The notes under the pieces were generated by a model. The model saw only the letters and a program-made list of their open reading frames with translations, searched no databases and was not told the origin of the DNA. DNA of 64,000 nucleotides from Streptomyces zinciresistens K42 (GTDB lineage: Bacteria; Actinomycetota; Actinomycetes; Streptomycetales; Streptomycetaceae): positions 1-64,000 of the forward strand of contig NZ_AGBF01000022.1 in NCBI RefSeq assembly GCF_000225525.1, read 5' to 3'. The position numbers were made by a program, and so were the translations under genes. Below, in pieces: positions 26,579 to 36,330 of this stretch. Position 1 is the first letter of the stretch. Every line of letters starts with the position of its first letter.

Positions 26579-27334
26579 TCAGCCCAGCGGCGCGCCGTAG
26601 GGGTCCTTCGCCTGCCCCTGAGGGGGCTGCTGCGGGAACGGGTCCGGGTCGCGCGGGCCGAACAGCGCGGTCAGCCCGAGATGCGCCACCAGCGCGGCCA
26701 GCGGCCAGGCGAGCCAGGCCCCCTTGGCGCCGAGCTTGAGCGGCGCGGAGAAGGTGACGCCCTTGCCGACGTCCTTGGCGCGGGCCACGACGTCCTGGGC
26801 GGGTCCGAGCCACACCCCGACCCGCCAGGCCAGCAGGGACCCGAGGAACCCTCCGACGGCCAGGGCCACCACGAGCGGGACACCGCCGCGGCGCCGCCAC
26901 AGGAAGACCGCGAGCGCGCTGAGCAGCCCGAAGCCGAGCGCGAGCAGAGTGAACGTTCCGTCGACCCCGACGGCCTGCTCGCCCTCGGAGTCCTTGAGGT
27001 AGACGACCCAGCTCTTGTCGACGACGTCCCCGACCAGCGGCACGCTCGGCGCCAGCCACCACCACAGGACACCGAGGAGCGCCCCGAAGACGGCCACCGC
27101 CACCATGACCACGGCGGCCTCGCGCACTTCGGTCTTCATGCCGGGACCGTCCTGTCGGGACGAGCCGTACACGCCGTACGGCCCGGGAGGACCGTACGGG
27201 TCCCGGGCACCGCTCGGAGCGTCGGACAGGGCGTCGTACGGCCCGGCTGCCGGGTACCCGGCAGCGGGCTGCTGCCACCCCCCGTCGGGGGACGGTTCAC
27301 GCGGCGGGGGTGGAGGAGTCAGCGGAGCGGTCAC
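26579..27334 (-). CDS. Membrane protein with Pro/Gly/Tyr-rich N-terminus (DUF2567-like)
   Basis: 251 aa from a GTG at 27334. About 65 residues of low-complexity sequence (PPPPPREPSPDGG, repeated YG/PYG) precede four membrane segments (about 73-95, 125-145, 150-172 and 200-220). An extracytoplasmic loop after the first helix has WWWLAPSVPLVGD. The helix pattern and WWWLAP motif recall the actinobacterial DUF2567 family, but I am unsure of the assignment. It lies just downstream of an ABC exporter on the same strand and may be co-transcribed. Confidence 0.75.
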   Translation of the reverse strand: MTAPLTPPPPPREPSPDGGWQQPAAGYPAAGPYDALSDAPSGARDPYGPPGPYGVYGSSRQDGPGMKTEVREAAVVMVAVAVFGALLGVLWWWLAPSVPLVGDVVDKSWVVYLKDSEGEQAVGVDGTFTLLALGFGLLSALAVFLWRRRGGVPLVVALAVGGFLGSLLAWRVGVWLGPAQDVVARAKDVGKGVTFSAPLKLGAKGAWLAWPLAALVAHLGLTALFGPRDPDPFPQQPPQGQAKDPYGAPLG

Positions 27335-27368
27335 CCTGCCATCGTGCCAGGCCGACCTGTGCGGCGCG

Positions 27369-28193
27369 TCACCGGACGGCCGCCCGGCGGTACGCCCAGG
27401 TGGCCACGGCGAGCGAGACGACGCCGACCGCCGCGCACACGGCGAGGTCGCGCAGGACCAGCGCCCATTCGGGCCGCGCGCCGAACGTCCGGGCGAACGC
27501 CTCCACGCCGTACGTCGACGGCAGCAGGTCCCGGGCGAAGCGGACCGCCTCCGGCATCCGGTCGGCGGGCAGCACACCCAGCAGCAGCGCGGCGGACATG
27601 CCCAGCTGGCCCAGGAGCGTCGCCAGTTCCGGCCGGGGCGCGAGCAGGCCCAGGGCGGCGCCCAGCCCGGCGAGCGCGGCGCCCGCGAGCGGGATCACGG
27701 CGGCCAGCACCCACAGCTGCGCCACCGGCAGCCCGAACAGCGCGGACCCGAACAGGGCCGTCACCACGGTCCCCGGCACGGTGAAGGAGGCGTACGCCCC
27801 GGCCGCGCCCAGCACCACGGCGGCGGGCGGCACCGGCAGCGTGGCGTAGTGGTCGAGGCCGCCGCTGGCGCGCAGCTGGCCGAAGTACTGCGCGAGCAGG
27901 TTCAGCGCGACGAAGGCGACCACGAGCACGGACGAGCCGGCCACCACGGTCCGCGCCTCGGCCCCGCCGTCGACGACCCCGCGCATCAGGATCATGATCC
28001 CGACGGACTGGAAGGTCGCCACGAAGAGCAGCGGGATCCGCGCGACCCTCGCCCGGGACAGCTGCGCCCGGTAGACGGCGCACAGCGACGGCCACAGCCG
28101 CGCGCGCGGCCCGAGCTCGGCCATGGCCGCCCGGGACGGCTCGTCCGCGGCCAGGGCGCTGCCCGGCAGAACCTCGGCGGGTACGACACTCAC
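27369..28193 (-). CDS. ABC-2 type transporter permease
   Basis: 274 aa, GTG start. Six hydrophobic segments fit an ABC-2 (export) permease. LWPSLCAVYRAQLSRARVAR precedes the first helix, and QYFGQLRASGGLDHYATLPV is the typical cytoplasmic loop of YadH/NatB-like exporters. It pairs with the ATP-binding protein encoded 82 bases upstream. The substrate is unknown; drug or lipid export is common in the family. Confidence 0.9.
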   Translation of the reverse strand: MSVVPAEVLPGSALAADEPSRAAMAELGPRARLWPSLCAVYRAQLSRARVARIPLLFVATFQSVGIMILMRGVVDGGAEARTVVAGSSVLVVAFVALNLLAQYFGQLRASGGLDHYATLPVPPAAVVLGAAGAYASFTVPGTVVTALFGSALFGLPVAQLWVLAAVIPLAGAALAGLGAALGLLAPRPELATLLGQLGMSAALLLGVLPADRMPEAVRFARDLLPSTYGVEAFARTFGARPEWALVLRDLAVCAAVGVVSLAVATWAYRRAAVR

Positions 28194-28275
28194 GTGGCGC
28201 TGCTCCCTTTCACACGGGGGATCTCGGGGGAGGTGGCCCTGTTCCGTACAGATACGCACACGGGGGCGCGGGTGC

Positions 28276-29295
<1,020 letters not shown>

Positions 29296-29452
29296 AAAGG
29301 ACGAGAGTACGGGGTCCGGGCCCCGCTGCCGCCCTCGGGGCGGCCACTCGCCGCACATCGCCCGCGCGCGGCGCGAAACACCCCTGGTGCCCGCACCTGT
29401 GGGGCACGAGCGTCCGTCCCGTGCCGCCCGGCCGCACCGTCACCCGTCCGGC

Positions 29453-30676
29453 TCATTCTCCGGCGGGCGCCCGCTCCGTCGCGGTCCGGACGTCGATCTC
29501 CCGCCAGAACCCGGCCCGGATGGCGTACCGGTCGTGCTCGTCGATCTGGTCGTCCTTGTGCGCGAGGAGCCCGAACCGGGCCGCGTACCTGAGCAGTTCC
29601 CCGTCGATCCGGTGCGGGATCCGCGGATACATCCCGGACAGCTTCTGCAGACCGGCCTGCTCCCCGAGCCGCACCGTCCACCGCCGCGCGAAGACCTGTC
29701 CGACCTCGTAGGGGTCGCCGCCGACGGTCGTGATGTCCTCCTCCCGGTCGGCCCAGCGCTGCTCGGCCGTGGTCAGCTGCGCGAGGGTCGGCATGGCGGC
29801 CACCTCGGGCGGCTCGGCCGAGGCGCCGGGCCGGTCGACCCAGCCCTTGTCGGAGGACCAGCGCAGCGTGGCGCTCGCCGGGGGCTGGGCCGGCTGGACG
29901 CCGGGGGCGCGCAGCGCGGCGAGGTCCTTGGGCGTGGGCACGCCCTTGGGCGCCGGTACGCGCTCCTGTGTGCCGTTGTCCGCGGCGGCCTGGGCGTGTT
30001 CGGCGTCCTGCGCGGTGCGTTCGGCGCGCGCGCCGAGCGCGGCGTCGGGGAGGGGGGCGGACAGGATCGCGGCGATCTCGGGACGGGGCGCGGGCGGCGG
30101 GGCGCACACCCCGGAGAGCTCCTTGGCGCGGACGGCCCGGGTGATCCAGACGCGGTCCAGCACCCGGCGTTCGTCGGCCTCGGCGACCAGGTCCTCGGAC
30201 TGGTTGTAGTCGCCGTCGGCGGCCTGCACGGCCCACAGGTGCACGGCGACACCGTGCTCCTTGGCGGCCATCATGCCCGGCAGCAGATCGCCGTCGCCGG
30301 TCACGAGGACGATGTCGGAGCAGGCGCGGTTGCGGGCGAGTTCGGTCAGTTCGGCGTGCATCGCCGCGTCGACGCCCTTCTGCGCCCAGCGGCCGTCGCT
30401 GCGGGTCAGGGCGCCGAGCCGGACGGTGACCCGCGGCATCACCCGCAGTCTGCGGTGCTCGGGCTGCGGCACCCGGTCGGGGGCGCCGTCGAACCAGTAG
30501 ATGCGCAGCAGGGGGCGCTGGGTGTCGGACTCTGCGCGTTCGCGCAGCCCTTGGACGAGGGCGGCGTGGTCGACGGTGATGCGGGACCTGGAGGGTTCTC
30601 CGGCGAGCAGGCTGGCGGCGGCCCCCAGCAGATACCCGGCGTCCACCAGGACGATGCAGCGGTCCACGCGACTCAC
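29453..30676 (-). CDS. NYN-domain (PIN-like nuclease) protein
   Basis: 407 aa from a GTG at 30676. The N-terminal NYN domain (residues 5-185) has the conserved acidic residues in VLVDAGYLL, WAQKGVDAAMHAEL and DIVLVTGDGDLLPGM, which would bind metal for RNA cleavage. A Pro/Ala-rich linker (about 205-310) leads to a C-terminal winged-helix-like region, VGQVFARRWTVRLGEQAGLQ and IPHRIDGELLRYAARFG, that recalls OST-HTH/LOTUS RNA-binding domains. This architecture suggests RNA processing or decay. There are no obvious operon partners. Confidence 0.85.
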   Translation of the reverse strand: MSRVDRCIVLVDAGYLLGAAASLLAGEPSRSRITVDHAALVQGLRERAESDTQRPLLRIYWFDGAPDRVPQPEHRRLRVMPRVTVRLGALTRSDGRWAQKGVDAAMHAELTELARNRACSDIVLVTGDGDLLPGMMAAKEHGVAVHLWAVQAADGDYNQSEDLVAEADERRVLDRVWITRAVRAKELSGVCAPPPAPRPEIAAILSAPLPDAALGARAERTAQDAEHAQAAADNGTQERVPAPKGVPTPKDLAALRAPGVQPAQPPASATLRWSSDKGWVDRPGASAEPPEVAAMPTLAQLTTAEQRWADREEDITTVGGDPYEVGQVFARRWTVRLGEQAGLQKLSGMYPRIPHRIDGELLRYAARFGLLAHKDDQIDEHDRYAIRAGFWREIDVRTATERAPAGE

Positions 30677-30829
30677 CCTCTTTCCCGGGAGGTTTGCTTC
30701 CAGCTTCCTTCGAGTCTGCCCGACCGTGCGGGTGTTAACGGGCCGAACTCGATCTTCGGCGTGGCGTTCCGGGGTGCCGTGGCGCGGTCGCGCCGCACCG
30801 CGCGCCCCGACCTCCACTGTCACACACGG

Positions 30830-30857
30830 TAATTATCCGACATGCACTCTTTGTCAG
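30830..30857 (-). promoter_or_regulatory. Candidate vegetative promoter of the NYN gene
   Basis: On the minus strand, CTGACA (30857-30852) and TAATTA (30835-30830) are 16 bases apart. Transcription would begin near 30823, giving a leader of about 147 bases before the GTG at 30676. Confidence 0.4.
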
Positions 30858-30915
30858 CCTATGTGAATCTGATCCCGGCCCTGGCCCCTAGATCCCCCTC
30901 AGGAGGCAGATCACC

Positions 30916-31080
30916 ATGGCCAAGAACAAGAAGCAGGACCGGAAGCAGTCCCCGTCCGAGCGCGCTCAGCAGCAGTCGCAGCCCTCCGCGATGGAGCCGC
31001 AGGCGGAGCAGCGCATCACGCAGGTGACGCCGGGCGACATGGCCCGCAAGGGCCGGGAGAAGCGCTTCGGCCACAACTGA
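30916..31080 (+). CDS. Small conserved hydrophilic protein (54 aa)
   Basis: 54 aa starting MAKNKKQDRKQSPSERAQQQ and ending ARKGREKRFGHN. It is strongly polar, with Lys/Arg at both ends and a Gln/Ser/Ala-rich middle, and is probably disordered. AGGAGG lies 10 bases before the ATG, a good ribosome site that supports the gene. A perfect terminator hairpin follows. No family function is known to me; the gene is divergent from the NYN gene and convergent with dnaE. Confidence 0.75.
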   Translation: MAKNKKQDRKQSPSERAQQQSQPSAMEPQAEQRITQVTPGDMARKGREKRFGHN

Positions 31081-31116
31081 CTCTGCGTAGAGGGTGTTGA
31101 GACCCGGATACGGCGA

Positions 31117-31151
31117 AGGGGCGCGTCCCGAGAAACACGGGACGCGCCCCT
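31117..31151. terminator. Bidirectional terminator between the 54-aa gene and dnaE
   Basis: A perfect 14-bp stem (AGGGGCGCGTCCCG and complement) around a 7-base loop AGAAACA, midway between two convergent genes. Confidence 0.8.
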
Positions 31152-31175
31152 CACGCGTGGCGGCCGGGTGGCCGC

Positions 31176-34100
31176 TCAGCCCGCCAGGCAGGACGGCCCG
31201 AGCAGCACCTTGAGATCGCCGAACAGCGCCGGATCGGGCTTGACCCGGTGCCGGTCCAGCCGCAGGACGGTCGTCCTGGTCGGGCCTTGGAGCCGGATGC
31301 GGACCTCGCTCTCGCCCCGGTGGTGGGTGAGGATCTCGCCGAGCCGGCTGACCATCGGCGGGGTGACCCGGGTGGCCGGGATGGTGAGGACCACGGGCGC
31401 GTTGGTGCCCGCGTGGGACAGGTCGGGGACCTGGAGCTCCATCGCGACCAGCCGCGGCACGTCCTCGCGCTTGTCGAGCCGGCCCTTGACGAACACGACG
31501 GCGTCCTCGACGAGTTGGGTGGACACCAGCTGGTACGTGGCCGGGAAGAACATGCACTCCAGGGAGCCGGCGAGGTCCTCGACGGTGGCGATCGCCCAGG
31601 CGTTGCCCTGCTTGGTCATCTTGCGCTGGAGGCCCGAGATGATGCCGCCGATGGTCACCACCGCGCCGTCGGCGTGCTCACCCCCGGTGAGCTGGGCGAT
31701 GCCCGCGTCGGCCTTGTCGGACAGCACGTGCTCCAGGCCGAAGAGCGGGTGGTCGGAGACGTAGAGGCCGAGCATCTCCCGCTCCTGGGCGAGCAGATAC
31801 GTCTTCTCCCACTCCTCGTCGGTGAAGACCACGTCGAGCCCGAAGCCGGGCTCGTCGCTCTCCTCCTCGCCCATGCCGCCGAAGAGGTCGAACTGGCCCT
31901 CGGCCTCCTTGCGCTTGACCGCGACCACGTTGTCGATCATCGGCTCGAAGTGCGCGGTGAGGCCCTTGCGGGTGTGCCCCAGGGTGTCGAACGCGCCCGC
32001 CTTGATCAGCGACTCGGTGGTGCGCTTGTTGCAGGCGACCGCCTCGACCTTGTCGAGGTAGTCGGGGAAGGAGGCGTACTTGCCCTTGGCCTTGCGGCTC
32101 CTGATGATCGACTCGACCACGTTGGTGCCGACGTTGCGCACGGCTTCCAGGCCGAAGAGGATCACGTCGTCGCCCTGGGCGGCGAAGTTGTGCACCGACT
32201 CGTTGACGTTGGGCGGGAGCACCTTGATGCCCATGCGGCGGCACTCGTTGAGGTAGACGGCCGACTTGTCCTTGTCGTCCTTGACCGAGGTGAGCAGCCC
32301 GGCCATGTACTCGGCGGGGTGGTTCGCCTTCAGGTACGCGGTCCAGTACGAGACCAGGCCGTAGGCGGCGGAGTGCGCCTTGTTGAAGGCGTAGCCGGCG
32401 AACGGGACCAGCACGTCCCACAGGGCCTGGACGGCCTCGTCGCTGTAGCCGTTCTTCTGGGCGCCGGCCTGGAAGATGGTGAAGTTCTTCGCCAGTTCGT
32501 CGGGCTTCTTCTTGCCCATCACGCGGCGCAGGATGTCGGCCTCGCCGAGCGAGTAGCCGGCGATGATCTGGGCGGCCTTCTGCACCTGCTCCTGGTAGAC
32601 GATCAGGCCGTAGGTGACGTCCAGGACCTCCCTGAGGGGCTCTTCGAGCTCCTTGTGGATGGGGGTGATCTCCTGGAGCTTGTTCTTGCGCAGCGCGTAG
32701 TTGGTGTGCGAGTCCATGCCCATCGGGCCCGGACGGTACAGCGCGGAGACGGCGGAGATGTCCTCGAAGTTGTCGGGCTTCATCAGGCGCAGCAGGGACC
32801 GCATGGGGCCGCCGTCGAACTGGAAGACGCCCAGGGTGTCGCCGCGCTGGAGGAGTTCGAAGGTCTTCGGATCGTCGAGCGGCAGGGCCAGCAGGTCGAG
32901 TTCGACGCCCTTGTTGGACTTCACCATCTTGACGGCGTCGTCCATGATCGTCAGGTTGCGCAGGCCGAGGAAGTCCATCTTCAGCAGGCCGAGCGACTCG
33001 CACTGCGGGTAGTCCCACTGCGTGATGGTCACGCCGTCGGTGTGCCGCACCCAGATCGGGGCGTGGTCGACGATGGGCTCGCTGGACATGATCACGCCCG
33101 CGGCGTGCACGCCCATCTGCCGGACCAGGCCCTCGACGCCCTTGGCGGTGTCGATGACCTTCTTCACATCCGGCTCGTTCTCGTACATCCCCCGGATCTC
33201 GCCCGCCTCGTTGTAGCGCGGGTGGGTCGGGTTGGTGATGCCGTCGAGGTCGATGCCCTTGCCGAGGACGTCGGCGGGCATGGCCTTGGTGAGGCGGTCG
33301 CCCATCGCGTACGGGTAGCCCAGCACGCGCGCGGAGTCCTTGATGGCGTTCTTCGCCTTGATCTTGCCGTAGGTGCCGATCATGGCGACCTTGTCGGCGC
33401 CGTACTTCTCCGTCACGTACCGGATCACCTCGACGCGCCTGCGCTCGTCGAAGTCGATGTCGACGTCGGGCATGGAGACGCGCTCGGGGTTGAGGAACCG
33501 CTCGAAGATCAGGCCGTGCGGGATCGGGTCGAGGTCGGTGATGCCCATGGCGTACGCGACGATCGAACCGGCCGCGGAGCCTCGGCCGGGGCCGACCGCG
33601 ATGCCGTTCTTCTTGGCCCACATGATGAAGTCTGCGACCACGAGGAAGTAGCCCGGGAACCCCATCTGGATGATGACGTCCATCTCGTACTCGGCCTGCT
33701 TCTGGCGGTCGTCGGGGATGCCGCCGGGGAAGCGGCGCTCCATGCCGAGGCGGACCTCCTCCTTGAACCAGGTGACCTCGGTGTAGCCGTCGGGGATGTC
33801 GAACTTCGGCATCAGGTTCCGGGACTCGAACATGCCCTCGGTGTCGACCATCTCGGCGATCAGGAGGGTGTTGGCGCAGCCCTCCTGCCAGGCGTCCGAG
33901 GAGTCGATGGCGTACATCTCGTCCGTGGACTTCAGGTAGTAGCCGGTGCCGTCGAACTTGAAGCGGTCGGGGTCGGAGAGGTTCTTGCCGGTCTGGATGC
34001 ACAGCAGGGCGTCGTGGGCGGTCGCCTCGTGCGCGTACGTGTAGTGCGAGTCGTTGGTGACCAGCGGGGGGATGCCGAGCTTCTTGCCGATCTCCAGCAG

Positions 34101-34715
34101 GCCGTCGCGGACCCGGTGCTCGATCTCGATGCCGTGGTCCATCAGCTCCAGGAAGTAGCGGTCCTTGCCGAAGATGTCCTGGTAGTCGGCGGCGGCCTTC
34201 AGGGCCTCGTCGTACTGGCCGAGGCGCAGCCGGGTCTGGAGCTCGCCGGAGGGGCAGCCGGTGGAGGCGACGATCCCCTCGGACCACTGGGCGATGGTCT
34301 CCTTGTCCATCCGGGGCCACTTCTGGAGCCAGCCCTCGGCGTAGGCGTCGGAGGAGAGCCGGAAGATGTTGTGCAGGCCCGTCTTGTTCACGGCCCACAT
34401 CGTCTTGTGGGTGTAACCGCCGGAGCCGGAGACGTCGTCGCGCTTCTGGTGCGGCTGGCCCCACTGGATCTTGCGCTTGTTGCGCCGGGACTCGGGGGCG
34501 ACGTACGCCTCGATGCCGATGATCGGGGTGACGCCGGCCTTCTTCGCCGAGTGGAAGAAGTCGTAGGCCCCGTGGAGGTTGCCGTGGTCGGACATGGCGA
34601 TGTGCGTCATGCCCATCTCGTTGCACGCGTCGAACATGTCCTTCAGCCGCGCGGCACCGTCCAGCAGCGAGTACTGGGTGTGGACGTGCAGGTGCGTGAA
34701 CGGCGGCTTTGACAC
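31176..34715 (-). CDS. dnaE: DNA polymerase III alpha subunit
   Basis: 1179 aa from a GTG at 34715 (VSKPPFTHLHVHTQYSLLDG). Main replicative polymerase. The N-terminal PHP domain has HVHTQYSLLDG (about 9-19) and MSDHGNLHG. The polymerase active site has GPGRGSAAGS (about 375) and the triple-Asp motif PDVDIDF (about 415). AGYAFNKAHSAAYG and a C-terminal OB-fold region (VTIGGIISGLQRKMTKQG) follow. Length and order match DnaE1 of actinobacteria, not the short DnaE2. In-frame codons upstream to 34760 add 15 residues but have no ribosome site. Confidence 0.98.
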   Translation of the reverse strand: MSKPPFTHLHVHTQYSLLDGAARLKDMFDACNEMGMTHIAMSDHGNLHGAYDFFHSAKKAGVTPIIGIEAYVAPESRRNKRKIQWGQPHQKRDDVSGSGGYTHKTMWAVNKTGLHNIFRLSSDAYAEGWLQKWPRMDKETIAQWSEGIVASTGCPSGELQTRLRLGQYDEALKAAADYQDIFGKDRYFLELMDHGIEIEHRVRDGLLEIGKKLGIPPLVTNDSHYTYAHEATAHDALLCIQTGKNLSDPDRFKFDGTGYYLKSTDEMYAIDSSDAWQEGCANTLLIAEMVDTEGMFESRNLMPKFDIPDGYTEVTWFKEEVRLGMERRFPGGIPDDRQKQAEYEMDVIIQMGFPGYFLVVADFIMWAKKNGIAVGPGRGSAAGSIVAYAMGITDLDPIPHGLIFERFLNPERVSMPDVDIDFDERRRVEVIRYVTEKYGADKVAMIGTYGKIKAKNAIKDSARVLGYPYAMGDRLTKAMPADVLGKGIDLDGITNPTHPRYNEAGEIRGMYENEPDVKKVIDTAKGVEGLVRQMGVHAAGVIMSSEPIVDHAPIWVRHTDGVTITQWDYPQCESLGLLKMDFLGLRNLTIMDDAVKMVKSNKGVELDLLALPLDDPKTFELLQRGDTLGVFQFDGGPMRSLLRLMKPDNFEDISAVSALYRPGPMGMDSHTNYALRKNKLQEITPIHKELEEPLREVLDVTYGLIVYQEQVQKAAQIIAGYSLGEADILRRVMGKKKPDELAKNFTIFQAGAQKNGYSDEAVQALWDVLVPFAGYAFNKAHSAAYGLVSYWTAYLKANHPAEYMAGLLTSVKDDKDKSAVYLNECRRMGIKVLPPNVNESVHNFAAQGDDVILFGLEAVRNVGTNVVESIIRSRKAKGKYASFPDYLDKVEAVACNKRTTESLIKAGAFDTLGHTRKGLTAHFEPMIDNVVAVKRKEAEGQFDLFGGMGEEESDEPGFGLDVVFTDEEWEKTYLLAQEREMLGLYVSDHPLFGLEHVLSDKADAGIAQLTGGEHADGAVVTIGGIISGLQRKMTKQGNAWAIATVEDLAGSLECMFFPATYQLVSTQLVEDAVVFVKGRLDKREDVPRLVAMELQVPDLSHAGTNAPVVLTIPATRVTPPMVSRLGEILTHHRGESEVRIRLQGPTRTTVLRLDRHRVKPDPALFGDLKVLLGPSCLAG

Positions 34716-34865
34716 GGCTTGGCCTCCATGGAGAACACTCGGTGACGGGCGGGCGGACACTTCCCGGGACAGCTCGGAAGTCTATGCCTCGGGACTGACA
34801 CACGCGGGCCGCGCCCGCGTACCTTCACCACGAGGGGCGCGGGCACTTTCCCGCGGACCCACCCG

Positions 34866-34895
34866 TTGGAGACGACAGAAACGCTGTCGTACACA
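34866..34895 (+). promoter_or_regulatory. Promoter with palindromic operator, DUF2252 gene
   Basis: TTGGAG (34866-34871) and TACACA (34890-34895) are 18 bases apart. The spacer is filled by the perfect inverted repeat ACGACAG-AAACG-CTGTCGT (34872-34890). A palindrome lying exactly between -35 and -10 is typical of promoters under a MerR-type activator or a blocking repressor. Confidence 0.5.
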
Positions 34896-34916
34896 TGCAC
34901 CAGGAGGCACCCAGCG

Positions 34917-36242
34917 ATGTCGGTCCCCCAGCTCGACGACGAGCAGCGCGGCGACGAGATCCTCGCCGTCTTCGACACCGCCTTCGGCGAGCTCCTGGCC
35001 GCCGACCCGGCCGCCTTCCGCGTGAAGTTCCGGAAGATGGCGGCCTCGGCCTTCGCGTTCTACCGCGGCACGGCCTGCCTCTTCTACCACGACCTGGAGG
35101 GCGAGCGCCGCGGCGGCCCGTACCTGGACGAGCGCACGTCCCGGGTGTGGATCCACGGCGACCTGCACGCGGAGAACTTCGGCACCTACATGGACGCCAA
35201 CGGCCGGCTCGTGTTCAACGTCAACGACTTCGACGAGGCCTACGTCGGCCCCTTCACCTGGGACCTCAAGCGCTTCGCCGCCTCGGTAGCCCTCATCGGG
35301 TACGCGAAGGCGTTCGGCGACGACCAGATCACCGAGCTGGTGCGCGTCTACGCCGCCGCCTACCGCGAGCGCGTGCGCGCGCTGGCGACGGGCGCGAAGA
35401 GCGACGAGGTGCCGCCCTTCACGCTGGACACCGCCCAGGGCCCGCTCCTGGACGCGCTGCGCGACGCCCGCGCGCTGACCCGCTTCGGGCTGCTGGAGTC
35501 GATGACGGAGATCCGCGACTTCGAGCGCCGCTTCGCCCCGGGCGGCGGCTCCGTCGAACTGGACGCCGCCACGCGGTACAAGGTGCTCGCGGCCTTCGAC
35601 GGCTATCTGGAGACGCTGCCGGACGCCTCGCTGGCCCGCCCCGACTCCTACCGGGTCAAGGACGTGGTGGGCCGCCGCGGCATCGGCATCGGCTCGGCCG
35701 GGCTGCCGTCGTACAACATCCTGCTGGAGGGCCACACCGACGCCCTGGAGAACGACGTCGTGATCTACATCAAGCAGGCCCAGACCCCGGCCGTCTCCCG
35801 GCACGTCGCGGACCAGGCGCTGCGCGACTACTTCCAGCACGAGGGCCACCGCACGGTGATCTCCCAGCGCGCCCTCCAGGACAACGCCGACCCGTGGCTC
35901 GGCTGGACCGAGCTGGACGGCGCGGGCCAGCTGGTCGCCGAGGTCTCGCCGTACGCCGTGGACCTGGACTGGGGCGACATCGACGACCCGGAGGAGGTCG
36001 CGGCGGTGGTCGCCGACCTCGGCCGGGCCACGGCCACCATGCACGCGGCGGCGGACGAAACCTCGGGCGAGTCGCTGGTGCCGTTCTCCACCGAGCGGGC
36101 CATCGACGCGGCGATCGCGGCCGACGAGGACGGCTTCGCCGACGTGCTGGTCTCCTTCGCCCACGACTACGGCGCACGCGCGCGTGCCGACCACCAGATC
36201 TTCGTGGACCTGTTCCGCAACGGCCGGATCCCCGGTCTGTGA
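34917..36242 (+). CDS. DUF2252 protein (kinase-like fold)
   Basis: 441 aa. The ATG at 34917 has CAGGAGG 9 bases upstream, which fixes the start. Motifs FYRGTACLFYHD, WIHGDLHAENFGTYMD, FNVNDFDEAYVGPFTWDLKR and YIKQAQTP are those of DUF2252. The HGDLHxxNF and DFDE segments resemble the catalytic loop and metal-binding Asp of aminoglycoside phosphotransferase-like kinases, and VIYIKQAQ resembles the Lys strand. The substrate is unknown. The promoter carries a perfect palindrome, so expression is probably regulated. Confidence 0.88.
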   Translation: MSVPQLDDEQRGDEILAVFDTAFGELLAADPAAFRVKFRKMAASAFAFYRGTACLFYHDLEGERRGGPYLDERTSRVWIHGDLHAENFGTYMDANGRLVFNVNDFDEAYVGPFTWDLKRFAASVALIGYAKAFGDDQITELVRVYAAAYRERVRALATGAKSDEVPPFTLDTAQGPLLDALRDARALTRFGLLESMTEIRDFERRFAPGGGSVELDAATRYKVLAAFDGYLETLPDASLARPDSYRVKDVVGRRGIGIGSAGLPSYNILLEGHTDALENDVVIYIKQAQTPAVSRHVADQALRDYFQHEGHRTVISQRALQDNADPWLGWTELDGAGQLVAEVSPYAVDLDWGDIDDPEEVAAVVADLGRATATMHAAADETSGESLVPFSTERAIDAAIAADEDGFADVLVSFAHDYGARARADHQIFVDLFRNGRIPGL

Positions 36243-36330
36243 CGGCCCGGGGACCCAGGGTCGCGATCCGGCCGTCCGCGGACACCCTTTAGGGGTCTCT
36301 TACGGCAGTACGTGACACACTTCCAGCGCC

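Noticed and set aside
31248-34712. 1154-codon plus-strand open frame opposite dnaE
   Set aside because: It is the antisense of a complete DnaE with all active-site motifs; such mirror frames are normal at this base composition.
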